From Candidatus Latescibacterota bacterium (GTDB taxonomy: Bacteria; Latescibacterota; UBA2968; UBA8231): DNA of 17,810 bases. Shown in pieces: positions 1 through 9,030 of the stretch. How positions within the stretch are numbered: the first letter of the stretch is position 1; the number at the start of each line of letters is the position of its first letter. The stretch is taken from contig JAJDYK010000173.1 in the NCBI GenBank assembly GCA_022825185.1, positions 1-17,810 on the forward strand, read 5' to 3'. Made by a program: the position numbers and the translations under genes. The notes under the pieces are model-generated. The model searched no databases, was not told the DNA's origin, and saw only the letters and a program-made list of their open reading frames with translations.

Positions 1-480
1 TCCTAGCGAGAAGAAGGCCACGCGCACTTGTACTTGCATTCCCGTGGCGAAGCCGTCGCTGGTCCGCAGCGTGAACGTCCCTAGGATATCGTCGCCCTTT
101 TTGGTTTCGGTGATGCTCGCGCCGCCGGTGCGCCACAGCCCTTCTTCCGTTAGTTCAATGCTGAAGGGCGGGGTGAGAAAGGGATCGGTAGCGGCGAAAG
201 AGGAGCCTTCAAAAGCCAAAGCGTTGGCCGGTTCGATTTCTAGGCGCAACTCAAACTGTTTGACGTTTACCATGCCTTGGGCCGCAAAGGTGAGGACGAC
301 CTCTTGACCGGGACCGGTAGCCGTGAATTGGCCCTCTTCAATGCGAATGCTTTGGGCGTAGCGGCCATCGAGCCGGGCTAAGAGTACCGGCGGGTCGGCG
401 TTGGGGCTTTGGGTCGAGTTCGTACCACAGGAAGCAAACAAAGCGGCGAGAAGGAGTAAGGCACAATGGCGAATTGTCAT
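1..480 (-). CDS. Putative cohesin-like lipoprotein, 3' end outside window
   Basis: The first 160 residues are visible and the frame stays open to the window edge. It starts with ATG at 480, preceded by a GAGGT ribosome site five bases upstream. The N-terminus is a short hydrophobic signal (residues 5-17) ending in ASC, so Cys18 is the likely lipidated residue, although Phe at -3 makes a non-classical lipobox. After a short spacer the protein runs as alternating beta-strand-like segments (roughly residues 35-160: VVLTFAAQ, FELRLEIEP, LAFEGSSF, GTFTLRTSD, QVQVRVAFFSL). This pattern resembles cohesin-type modules found in many FCB surface lipoproteins. I infer an envelope location, with export by Sec and Lol. 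No enzyme motif is seen, and the cohesin assignment is by pattern only. It is divergent from the gene at 658. Confidence 0.75.
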   Translation of the reverse strand, partial: MTIRHCALLLLAALFASCGTNSTQSPNADPPVLLARLDGRYAQSIRIEEGQFTATGPGQEVVLTFAAQGMVNVKQFELRLEIEPANALAFEGSSFAATDPFLTPPFSIELTEEGLWRTGGASITETKKGDDILGTFTLRTSDGFATGMQVQVRVAFFSLG

Positions 481-559
481 GGGATACCTCGAATCGGCAG
501 TCTTCGTTTGACAGCCTGCTAAGGGTGGTGTTCGCTTCAAATAGGTTGTTTGTGGCTAG

Positions 560-588
560 TTAAGCAAGCATTTTATAGATCGTATCAT
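560..588 (+). promoter_or_regulatory. Possible sigma-70 promoter for the 658 gene
   Basis: A TATCAT hexamer at 583-588 (5 of 6 to TATAAT) lies 17 bases after TTAAGC at 560-565, a weak -35. The surrounding stretch is clearly more AT-rich than the coding DNA. It would give a leader of about 60 bases before the ATG at 658. Confidence 0.3.
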
Positions 589-657
589 ATAGGCAATGGG
601 CTTGAACCGTCGAGCCGCGTGTTAGATATTAAAATTAGATGCCATGCCGAGGGTGAT

Positions 658-1014
658 ATGCTCTACTACTTCACATATATAGCCTGCGGGGTCTTCCTAA
701 TCTGCCTAGCCTATGCGGCCTATGCGATATTGGGGCGGCTAGTCGTCTTGCGCAGTCTGCGGCAGCTCGCCTTCCGGGTGCAGATGCTGGCCCGAGGTCG
801 CACTGCGCGGCTCGGCAGCCTGCTCAACGCCCATCCGCTGGTGTTGTTTTTCTCCGACCAACTCTCCATCGAACTCGAGCGCGAGCTTACCTACTTAGAG
901 CGCCGTCGCCGGATCCAAACCACCTATCACTACTTTTGGCAGTATATGCCGTTCACATTCGACCGGCTCAAGCTGCTGAGACGCCGCATCGAGCGAATTG
1001 AGCAGCGCCGCTAA
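658..1014 (+). CDS. Small basic single-pass membrane protein
   Basis: 118 residues of unrecognised family. I chose ATG 658 because GAGGG lies five bases upstream; an in-frame TTG at 550 would overlap the likely promoter and has no ribosome site. Residues 4-26 form one strong hydrophobic segment (FTYIACGVFLICLAYAAYAI). The rest is cytoplasmic or periplasmic, rich in Arg and Glu, and probably helical, ending in a run like RRRIERIEQRR that could form a short coiled coil. Positive residues dominate after the membrane segment, so by the positive-inside rule the C-terminal part is probably cytoplasmic. No catalytic motif is seen. Its TAA overlaps the stop codon of the convergent DUF5683 gene. It is probably real because of the start signal, promoter-like region and membrane design, but its function is unknown. 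Confidence 0.7.
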   Translation: MLYYFTYIACGVFLICLAYAAYAILGRLVVLRSLRQLAFRVQMLARGRTARLGSLLNAHPLVLFFSDQLSIELERELTYLERRRRIQTTYHYFWQYMPFTFDRLKLLRRRIERIEQRR

Positions 1015-1484
1015 GGCAGCGGTGCTTTCAGCCTAAGCCACGCTTTGTCGCGCTGCATTTCCACACTGAAGCCGGACGGCACGTCCCCAAAGTCCGCGAG
1101 GTGGGCATCGACATAAGCGTCGATGGCGGCCAAGGCGACCGAGAGCGCGAAGTAAAGTAGGCGACTGTTGCGGCGGGCGGTGCGGTCTTGGTGTTCTTCA
1201 GGCGTGGGCGCAGAGCGGATGCGGCGATGCTCGACCACAACCGCGGTGAGGGCCGTCGCGCTTGCCGCGCCGAAGAGCAATCCCTTGACGGGGCGGCCAT
1301 TGTAGAACTGGCCCCAGCCGGGCAGTATGGCCGAGCGCAGGAGCGCCCCATGTGCCGAAGGCAGAGAATCAGTGCGGGTCGAATCGGCCTCTACTTCTGT
1401 GGCGCAGGCCGGTTGCCCCGCGAGCAGGATGAGGAGCAGGCTAGCCCAGCCGCATACCAGCCGCAATCGGATAGCCCCGGACAA
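1011..1484 (-). CDS. DUF5683 domain membrane protein
   Basis: 157 residues. A Sec-type signal sits at residues 8-28 (WASLLLILLAGQPACA, likely cleavage after ACA). The family hallmark AILPGWGQFYNGRPVKG is at 52-68, followed by two hydrophobic segments (about 69-85 and 109-125) flanking a charged loop. This matches DUF5683, an envelope protein family of unknown function common in Bacteroidota-like bacteria. The start is TTG at 1484, chosen because GGAGGG (1493-1498) lies eight bases upstream and no ATG precedes the signal peptide. The start lies inside fmt, giving a 44-base overlap in a different frame, so translation is probably coupled to fmt. It is the last gene of the yajC-fmt unit. The family call is good; the role is unknown. 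Confidence 0.85.
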   Translation of the reverse strand: MSGAIRLRLVCGWASLLLILLAGQPACATEVEADSTRTDSLPSAHGALLRSAILPGWGQFYNGRPVKGLLFGAASATALTAVVVEHRRIRSAPTPEEHQDRTARRNSRLLYFALSVALAAIDAYVDAHLADFGDVPSGFSVEMQRDKAWLRLKAPLP

Positions 1485-2364
1485 AGGCCGTTCCCTCCAT
1501 GACAGCTTTGCCTGCCGGTTGTACTTGGGTCAGTTGTAGAGCACCCTCGCCGCAGGCCACGGTTAAACCTCGACGGCCATCGGCACAGAGTATGGTGCCC
1601 GGTGCGCCAGCGCTCGCAGCGTGCTGAGTCCGATGCACTTTAAGCATTTTGCCCTGCCAGTGAGTATAGGCTCCGGGTATGGGATTCATGCTGCGGACGA
1701 GGTTGCGGACCCGCTCAGCCGGTTGGTGCCAGTCAATCTGGCCGTCCTCTTTGGTTAGCTTGGGGGCGCGACTGATGCCGTCCGTATCTTGGGGCCGTCC
1801 GGTGAGGCGACCTTCTTCCAGCCCATCGACGGTCTCCACGACCATCTTGGCACCCTCCACGCACAAGCGGGCTTCCAACTCACCGGCCGTCTCGTCACAG
1901 CCAATGGCAAAGCGGCGTTGGAGCAGGATGTGCCCGGCGTCGATGCGCGGGTTGAGTTGGAAAGTGGTGATGCCCGTCTCCTGCTCGCCATTGGCCACTG
2001 CCCAGATAATGGGAGCCGCGCCGCGATAGGCTGGCAAAAGCGAAGGATGCAGGTTGATTGAGCCGAGGCGGGGAATGGCGAGTAGGTGCCGAGGGAGAAT
2101 TGAAAAGGCGACGACGACAAAGAGATCGGGCGTGCGCGCAGCTAGCGTCGCAGCTAGCTCAGGGCCGTTGACCGCGGCCGGTTGCAGCACTTCTAATCCT
2201 AACTTTAGGGCTTGTTGTTTGACGGGCGGACTGGCAAGCTGGCGGCCCCGCCCCTGCGGTCGGTCGGGATTGGTGACGACGGCGATGATCTGGTGGCGGC
2301 TCTGGGCGAGGGCTTTTAAGGAGGGAACCGCAAAGCGCGGAGTTCCCATAAAGACAAGCCTCAC
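1441..2364 (-). CDS. fmt: Methionyl-tRNA formyltransferase
   Basis: 307 residues, the usual length. It transfers a formyl group from 10-formyl-tetrahydrofolate to Met-tRNAfMet in the cytoplasm, providing the initiator for translation. The N-terminal catalytic domain opens with MRLVFMGTPRFAVPSL. The folate-binding and catalytic loop is INLHPSLLPAYRGAAPI, with Asn104 and His106. Asp142 in RIDAG completes the catalytic triad equivalent to Asn106/His108/Asp144 of the E. coli enzyme. The C-terminal OB-like tRNA-binding domain follows KLTKEDGQIDW (about residue 210 on). It starts with GTG at 2364, sharing one base with the yajC stop (TAGTG), so the two are translationally coupled. In many genomes fmt sits beside def; here it follows yajC instead. 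The identification is certain. Confidence 0.97.
   Translation of the reverse strand: MRLVFMGTPRFAVPSLKALAQSRHQIIAVVTNPDRPQGRGRQLASPPVKQQALKLGLEVLQPAAVNGPELAATLAARTPDLFVVVAFSILPRHLLAIPRLGSINLHPSLLPAYRGAAPIIWAVANGEQETGITTFQLNPRIDAGHILLQRRFAIGCDETAGELEARLCVEGAKMVVETVDGLEEGRLTGRPQDTDGISRAPKLTKEDGQIDWHQPAERVRNLVRSMNPIPGAYTHWQGKMLKVHRTQHAASAGAPGTILCADGRRGLTVACGEGALQLTQVQPAGKAVMEGTAFVRGYPIAAGMRLG
1493..1498 (-). promoter_or_regulatory. Ribosome binding site deciding the TTG start of the DUF5683 gene
   Basis: On the minus strand GGAGGG lies eight bases before TTG 1484, inside the fmt coding sequence. It is one of the strongest ribosome sites in the window and is the reason for accepting a TTG start. 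Confidence 0.7.
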
Positions 2365-2705
2365 TACTTCCCCTTGTCGTCTTCTTTATTCTTTACCCGC
2401 GAAACAGCCGCCCGCGAAACTTCGATCTTGACGTTGTCGGCGATTTTGACCACGAGAATGTCGTCTTTGATGTTGAGAATGGTGCCGTGAATCCCGCCGC
2501 TGGTGACGATTTCATCGTTTTTTTCTAGTTCGTCGATCATCCGCTGTTGGTTTCTCTGCTTCTTCATCTGCGGCCGCAAGATCAAGAGGTAGAGCACTAG
2601 AAACATCAGCGCAAAGGGCAGGAGCGAGGCGATGGGATTGGGCTGTTGGCCGCCGTCGGAAGGGCCGCCGCCGAGGGCGTAGGCTGTGGAAATGAGATCG
2701 AACAC
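2364..2705 (-). CDS. yajC: Preprotein translocase subunit YajC
   Basis: About 113 residues. YajC is a small accessory of the SecDF-YajC complex in the inner membrane that assists Sec-dependent export. It has a periplasmic glycine/asparagine-rich N-terminus, then one membrane helix (about 27-45: LLPFALMFLVLYLLILRPQ). The family signature follows: RPQMKKQRNQQRMIDEL, then the soluble domain GDEIVTSGG-like (here NDEIVTSGGIHGTI) and the DDILVVKIADNVKIEV strand. I place the start at GTG 2705 because AAGGA (2714-2718) lies eight bases upstream. A TTG two codons earlier (2711) is only two bases from that site. It is coupled to fmt by a one-base overlap. secD and secF, the usual partners, are not adjacent. 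Confidence 0.95.
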   Translation of the reverse strand: MFDLISTAYALGGGPSDGGQQPNPIASLLPFALMFLVLYLLILRPQMKKQRNQQRMIDELEKNDEIVTSGGIHGTILNIKDDILVVKIADNVKIEVSRAAVSRVKNKEDDKGK

Positions 2706-2784
2706 GGGCAAATTCCTTTCGGTTAAAAGTCATAGGAAATTTAATAAAAATCCCCGTGCTGAGTAATACCGGCGTAAGATAATC

Positions 2785-2801
2785 CGCAGATGGGCGCAGA
2801 T
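2785..2801. repeat. Direct repeat CGCAGAT beside a promoter
   Basis: CGCAGAT occurs at 2785-2791 and again at 2795-2801, exactly ten bases apart, so both copies face the same side of the helix. The second copy touches the -35 box of the promoter that follows. It could be a regulator site, but chance is possible for a 7-base repeat. Confidence 0.35.
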
Positions 2802-2830
2802 TGACATTGCAGCACGCTCGTCATTAAGAT
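2801..2830 (+). promoter_or_regulatory. Sigma-70-type promoter of the HEAT/zinc gene
   Basis: A perfect -35 TTGACA (2801-2806), an 18-base spacer and -10 TAAGAT (2825-2830). Transcription would begin near 2837, leaving a leader of about 27 bases with AGGAGA at 2851-2856 before ATG 2864. Confidence 0.65.
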
Positions 2831-2863
2831 GGTGATAACAAAATTGAGACAGGAGAATTGGCC

Positions 2864-3427
2864 ATGAGCAGAAAAGGGCGCAAGGCGCGGTACCAAGGGC
2901 TGAACAAGCATCAGCGGGCGGCTTTCCGCCAAGGCGAGCAGCGCGTGGGGCGCGAAGAGATTCAAGAGCTGTTGCAGATGTCGCGCAGTGCCGATCCAGA
3001 AGATCGCCTACATGCGGCATCCTTTTTGTGCCCCTGCCACGTGCGTCGCAGCATAGACGAAGTCTGGAAGGCGCTCTATCGGATGCTCGAAGACCAAGAT
3101 GCGCGGGTGCGCCGCGCTGCTTGGCACACACTCGAAGACGGCGGCAAACCCGACGACCCAGCGCTCGACGCGATCATCGAGCGGACCTTGGAGCGCGATA
3201 CGGACCGGCAAGTACTCAATTTTGCGCGGCAGTTTTCCCAGGGGCGAGAAAAGCGCAAACAGGTCGAATTTGAACTAGCGGCGATTCCCGATTACGCAGA
3301 GCGCGGCAAGTGCGATTTCTGCGGCGAGCAGTCCGTGCCAGTCAAGAAGGATTTTGCGACCGAACTCGATGTCGGCGGTGCGCGACGGTTTGCCCTAGTC
3401 TGTGCGCCTTGCGATCAAGCGGCCTGA
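2864..3427 (+). CDS. HEAT-like repeat protein with C-terminal zinc ribbon
   Basis: 187 residues. ATG 2864 has AGGAGA seven bases upstream, so it is preferred over an in-frame TTG at 2858. The N-terminus is basic (MSRKGRKARYQGLNKHQR). Residues about 32-125 are paired helices of HEAT type: DRLHAASFLCPCHVRR, then DEVWKALYRMLEDQDARVRRAAWHTLED, then ALDAIIERTLERDTDRQVLNFARQF. A putative zinc ribbon is formed by Cys150/Cys153 (CDFC) and Cys180/Cys183 (CAPC); a further CPCH cluster lies at 56-59. HEAT repeats usually mediate protein binding and the basic N-terminus could bind nucleic acid; this is inference. It has its own promoter and is transcribed against its neighbours, converging on tgt with only ten bases between stops. 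No enzyme motif is seen. Confidence 0.85.
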   Translation: MSRKGRKARYQGLNKHQRAAFRQGEQRVGREEIQELLQMSRSADPEDRLHAASFLCPCHVRRSIDEVWKALYRMLEDQDARVRRAAWHTLEDGGKPDDPALDAIIERTLERDTDRQVLNFARQFSQGREKRKQVEFELAAIPDYAERGKCDFCGEQSVPVKKDFATELDVGGARRFALVCAPCDQAA

Positions 3428-3432
3428 GCCAA

Positions 3433-5704
<2,272 letters not shown>

Positions 5705-5708
5705 TGGC

Positions 5709-6374
5709 TCAGGGCGCGACTTGTTGCTTTAGTGCCGCCCAACTCAGGGCGTTTGCCAAGCGCTTACCGGCTCCGCCGCAGTCGCCTGATAGGGCGTCGT
5801 TTTCCCAGCGGACGATTTTCCACAGGTCGTCTTCTGGATCGAGGCGGAGCTTGTAGGTCATAAACTGATCTACGCGAAAGCCGTCGCCATTCTCGTCGAG
5901 CATGAGCATCCGGACCCGGCCGTAGAAAACCTCCCAGTCTTCGTCTGGGTGACCGTCAGGATCCCCGGGAAAAGATTCTGGGTGTTCGGAGCCGAGTTCT
6001 TGGGAGCGGCGGGTAAGCTCAAATTCGAAGGTGAAATCGCGAAATGCTTCGAATACACCTAGCTGCGAACCATCGCGACTGCCGCCCATCATCTCCAGCT
6101 CTTCTTCCAAATTGTTGAAATACACTACTTCGCCGAGACAATCAGGCTCGGTAAACAAGAAGTCCTTGTCGAGCAAGCTCTCGTAGAGATCCTTGTCGCG
6201 AGTGCTCATGGCGCGGTCGAGGTTGTCCATGAGTTGCTCGGGGGTTGTGGCCGGGGGAGCGGGCGGAGGGGGCGGCTCTATTACACTGGGTTGTTGGGTC
6301 TTGGGTGCAAAGGGGTTGCTGCAGGAGCTTAGGATAAAGAGGCCGCAAAAGCTCAAGAGAGTAAACAATTTCAC
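5709..6374 (-). CDS. NTF2-like lipoprotein
   Basis: 221 residues. A signal peptide ends in the lipobox LSSC, so Cys18 is lipidated. A proline-rich spacer (EPPPPPAPPATT, about 33-44) precedes a folded domain with the pattern of small NTF2/SnoaL-like proteins: PEQLMDNLDRAMSTRDKDLYESLLDKDFLF, then later strands and the end LWKIVRWEND. No catalytic residues are evident, so it is probably a binding or structural protein of the periplasm. It starts with GTG 6374, with GGAGG seven bases upstream, and is first in the unit with the deacetylase and tgt. The lipoprotein encoded at 6462-7199 has a similar plan (PE..L.NL, DF.F.PDP, W.I..W.D), so the two may be distant paralogues. Its exact role is unknown. 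Confidence 0.85.
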   Translation of the reverse strand: MKLFTLLSFCGLFILSSCSNPFAPKTQQPSVIEPPPPPAPPATTPEQLMDNLDRAMSTRDKDLYESLLDKDFLFTEPDCLGEVVYFNNLEEELEMMGGSRDGSQLGVFEAFRDFTFEFELTRRSQELGSEHPESFPGDPDGHPDEDWEVFYGRVRMLMLDENGDGFRVDQFMTYKLRLDPEDDLWKIVRWENDALSGDCGGAGKRLANALSWAALKQQVAP

Positions 6375-6415
6375 GATCGTACCTCCAGATCGGGGTTGTG
6401 CAACGGATTTATATT

Positions 6416-6444
6416 AAAATACAAATCAGCGGGGCGATTATCAA
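6416..6444 (-). promoter_or_regulatory. Sigma-70-type promoter of the lipoprotein-deacetylase-tgt unit
   Basis: On the minus strand TTGATA (6439-6444, 5 of 6 to TTGACA) is followed after 17 bases by TATTTT (6416-6421). The start point would be near 6409, giving a leader of about 35 bases. The leader is too short for a riboswitch, and none is seen. Confidence 0.55.
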
Positions 6445-6461
6445 AGAAACGCGCCGAGCGT

Positions 6462-7199
6462 TCACTGCGAAAAGAGCGCCCGCAGCTCCCCCAGAGAGAA
6501 CTTCGCCGAAGCTCGGTCGCGCTGGTCGTGCCAAACCGCGATTGACCACACGGGATTTTCCACTGTAGGCGTCACCAACTCGATTGTCGCGAGGCCCTTG
6601 ATGCCGATTGTTTCCACAGAGTTGGCCTCGGCCGCGCCAATTATCTCGACGAATTCGGCTTCATAGGGGAAGATGAATATCTCGCGCAGTTCGTCGTCGG
6701 ACGGGATGCGCTCGTCCAAGGACGACCTGAACCAGCGCGTAAAGTGCGCGCTGAGGATCCGCTCCGGCGAGAGCACGATGCGGGCGAAATTGCGCTCTTC
6801 AGCCGCTCCCCAAACGGTATCGCGGTCAACAGCGTACACTTCTGGATATAGCTGCACATCCTCGGGGTCGGGGATGAAGATAAAGTCCTCGGTAAACTGC
6901 TCCATGTACTGTTGCGGGCTGCGGAACTCGGGCTGGGCTTGAAAGATAGAAGTGAGATTGGCTAGCACGGCTTCGGGGCGCGTGCGCTCGCGCAGGAAGA
7001 GTTGTGGTCCGCTGGGGCAGTCGGGGATCTGGGTTGATAGCGGGGTCGTAGGGTCGGGGCGCTCCTCGACCGCGTCGGCGCAATGGGGAAAGAGCTCGAT
7101 ACTCGTGTCGGGTGCGCAGCGACAATCCACTTGTTCACCGTCGCCGATAGCGCAACCAGCCAACAGGGCCGCGAGCAGAAATGTGCGGAGCGAGATCAT
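6462..7199 (-). CDS. Putative NTF2-like lipoprotein
   Basis: 245 residues from ATG 7199; the open frame extends upstream to 7556 but that part lies inside the protease gene in another frame and lacks a signal. From ATG 7199 the N-terminus is a clean lipoprotein signal (MISLRTFLLAALLAGC, Cys16). Then comes a cysteine-containing segment (DCRCAPD, HCAD, DCPSG) that may hold disulphides. A helical/beta domain follows: PEAVLANLTSIFQ, EDFIFIPDPEDVQLYPEVY, SPERILSAHFTRWF, and the end VWSIAVWHDQRD. This resembles the lipoprotein encoded at 5709-6374. It starts eight bases after the protease stop, so it is the last gene of the envelope cluster. An outer- or inner-membrane-anchored periplasmic location is inferred. 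No enzyme motif is seen. Confidence 0.8.
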   Translation of the reverse strand: MISLRTFLLAALLAGCAIGDGEQVDCRCAPDTSIELFPHCADAVEERPDPTTPLSTQIPDCPSGPQLFLRERTRPEAVLANLTSIFQAQPEFRSPQQYMEQFTEDFIFIPDPEDVQLYPEVYAVDRDTVWGAAEERNFARIVLSPERILSAHFTRWFRSSLDERIPSDDELREIFIFPYEAEFVEIIGAAEANSVETIGIKGLATIELVTPTVENPVWSIAVWHDQRDRASAKFSLGELRALFSQ

Positions 7200-7207
7200 G
7201 GCAAGGC

Positions 7208-8173
7208 TCAATAGGTGACAAAAGGCACGGGAGCGAAACATACTACAAAGACTAGCAGACAGAGGTAGCCGACGAAGCACCGGCCGCGGTCCAGCTCGAT
7301 AAAGGGATCGTAGGGGGCCGGGTGGTCCTTGCCAAAAAGCGCGAGGAGAAAGGCCAGCGCTAGCCACCCCGGCCATCCTTGCGGCCATTCCCACACCAGC
7401 GCTAGGACTCCATAAAGCCCCAAGGCCAACAACGCGACGTAGGCCGTGCGGGCGATCTGCCGGTGCCGGGGGCCAAAGAGCGCATACGCGATATGGCCGC
7501 CATCGAGCTGGCCGATCGGAAAGAGATTGAAGGCCGTGATAAACAGCCCGACCCAACCGGCAAAAGCCACCGGGTCTAGGAGGACCATTTGGTTAGGCCC
7601 AATGGCGGGCAACACGAGCGCGGCGATGCCGGAAAAGAGCAAGGGTGCCCCCAATTCGATGGGGGCAGCGTGAAAGTACTCGGCTGAGACCACGGTCGAG
7701 CGCGAAAGCCCAGCGAAGCAGGCTGCGAGGGCGACGACAAAGCCCGCTAAAGGACCAGCGGCACCAATGTCGAGGAGGGCGCGCTTGTTGGGGATGGGGG
7801 AGCGAATTTTGATGACGGCGCCCAACGTGCCGAGGAAGGAAACATAGGGCAGGGGCAGAAAATAGGGCAGCGAAGCCCTGACTCCCCAGCGGCGCGCAGC
7901 AAAGTAATGGCCGAATTCGTGAACTGTGAGAATAAAGAGCAGAGTCGCGGCAAAAGGGAGGCCCTCGACGAGGTGGACTAAGGCCGCGAGACTGGTCAGC
8001 GGATCAACGCCTTGCTGCATGGCACCAGCGGTCGCAGTCGAAGCAATGGTACAGAAAAACAACAGCAGGTGGACCCACAAGCGCGAGGAGTTGGTGTGCT
8101 GTACCGGAAGTGCGGGCGGAGTTGGTGGGGCTGGCGGCACCACCGGCGACACTGTCTTGCGCCAGAAGTTCAA
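7208..8173 (-). CDS. Site-2-type membrane metalloprotease (M50 family)
   Basis: 321 residues from TTG 8173. This start overlaps the preceding stop as TTGA and has GGAAAG nine bases upstream; a longer frame to 8260 would run deep into the barrel gene. A proline-rich stretch (PPAPPTPPALP) precedes the membrane domain. The zinc-binding HEFGH is at residues 85-89 in a hydrophobic helix, and the third-ligand motif NLFPIGQLDGGH is at about 216-227 (Asp224). Multiple hydrophobic segments fit a polytopic site-2 protease, which cleaves membrane-embedded substrates in intramembrane signalling. No PDZ domain is visible, unlike RseP, so it is closer to the short PDZ-less M50 proteins. The active-site residues are intact. 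The substrate is unknown; the envelope genes around it suggest envelope processing or sensing, which is inference. Confidence 0.92.
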   Translation of the reverse strand: MNFWRKTVSPVVPPAPPTPPALPVQHTNSSRLWVHLLLFFCTIASTATAGAMQQGVDPLTSLAALVHLVEGLPFAATLLFILTVHEFGHYFAARRWGVRASLPYFLPLPYVSFLGTLGAVIKIRSPIPNKRALLDIGAAGPLAGFVVALAACFAGLSRSTVVSAEYFHAAPIELGAPLLFSGIAALVLPAIGPNQMVLLDPVAFAGWVGLFITAFNLFPIGQLDGGHIAYALFGPRHRQIARTAYVALLALGLYGVLALVWEWPQGWPGWLALAFLLALFGKDHPAPYDPFIELDRGRCFVGYLCLLVFVVCFAPVPFVTY

Positions 8174-9024
8174 GGAGTTGCGCTTTCCAACTGGAGACTG
8201 AGCCAGTGCGCGTCGCCCAAACCCGAGCCAAAAGGCACATAGGCGTAGTTGATGACCCACTGCTTGGCCACCAGACCCACTCCGGCTGAGAGGCTGCGGT
8301 TTTCGGTAGTCTGGTAGCCGGCACGTAGGCGCAGGTGTTCGCCAGCTCGGTACTCGCCGCCTAGATGCAACGTGAGGTCGTCGCCGCGCACCTTTTGCGC
8401 TTCGACGGCCACGAGCAGGTCTGCGCGACCGACGTAAGCAGCGCCGAAACGAGCTTCTAAAGGCAGGTCCGTCTCCCGTTGATCGAGGCGGTTCATGCGG
8501 CCCAAGTTGCGCATAGTGGCCCCCAAGCGCAAGCGGGTCGCGACATCGTACACCAGCCCGAGGTCGGCAGCTAAGCCGCTGGCGTTTTGGGTGAAAATGG
8601 ACTGGTGGATGAATTTTAGCTGCAAGCCGAGACGCGTCCGCTCCATCTGGCGGGCGTAGCTCAGGCCAACCGCTCCCTCGTACACGCCAAAGTGCCCCAG
8701 CGGTTCAGCCGAGGGTCCGGTGCGACGCTCTAGGTCGTTGGCCTGCCACAATTGAGCGGAAAGCCCCCAAGTGCCGCGGCCGCGAGCCTGCGTCAGGTGC
8801 AGGTGGTTTTGGCGGATCTGCTGGATCGAGGCTTGGTGGTTAAAGGCGATGCTGCGTCCACGCGATTGCCGCGCTGCCGGATTGAGGGCTTGGGCGGCGA
8901 ACAGGGCAGTCTCCGCGCCAGCCAAACTCGCAGCGCGGGCCCCGCCGCCTTGGCGCAGCGCGGGTAGGCCGACGGCGGCAAGGGCCGTGGGCAGCGTTAA
9001 AAGCGCAATCAATAAGAGAGCCAT
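8170..9024 (-). CDS. PorV/PorQ-like outer-membrane barrel protein (divergent copy)
   Basis: 284 residues. A hydrophobic signal (about 1-17) is followed by a sequence of alternating amphipathic strands with many Gly and Arg/Gln, typical of a beta-barrel. The domain resembles the copy next upstream: both have QSI...G...DLG...LGA...NLG in the middle and RAGYQTTENRSLSAGVGL / GGLHRLG...FSTGLTL near the end. The PorV N-terminal signature is eroded: only LRQGGGARAASLAGAETAL and ALNPAARQ remain where the other copy has WNPAGLA. The final residues (SLQLESATP) lack a terminal aromatic after the last strand. It starts with ATG 9024, six bases after the other barrel's stop, and its own stop overlaps the protease TTG start. 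Likely an outer-membrane protein; the partner is inferred. Confidence 0.82.
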   Translation of the reverse strand: MALLLIALLTLPTALAAVGLPALRQGGGARAASLAGAETALFAAQALNPAARQSRGRSIAFNHQASIQQIRQNHLHLTQARGRGTWGLSAQLWQANDLERRTGPSAEPLGHFGVYEGAVGLSYARQMERTRLGLQLKFIHQSIFTQNASGLAADLGLVYDVATRLRLGATMRNLGRMNRLDQRETDLPLEARFGAAYVGRADLLVAVEAQKVRGDDLTLHLGGEYRAGEHLRLRAGYQTTENRSLSAGVGLVAKQWVINYAYVPFGSGLGDAHWLSLQLESATP

Positions 9025-9030
9025 TACTTG

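Noticed and set aside
7200..7556. N-terminal extension of the lipoprotein frame upstream of ATG 7199
   Set aside because: It overlaps the protease coding region and would bury the lipoprotein signal peptide inside the protein.
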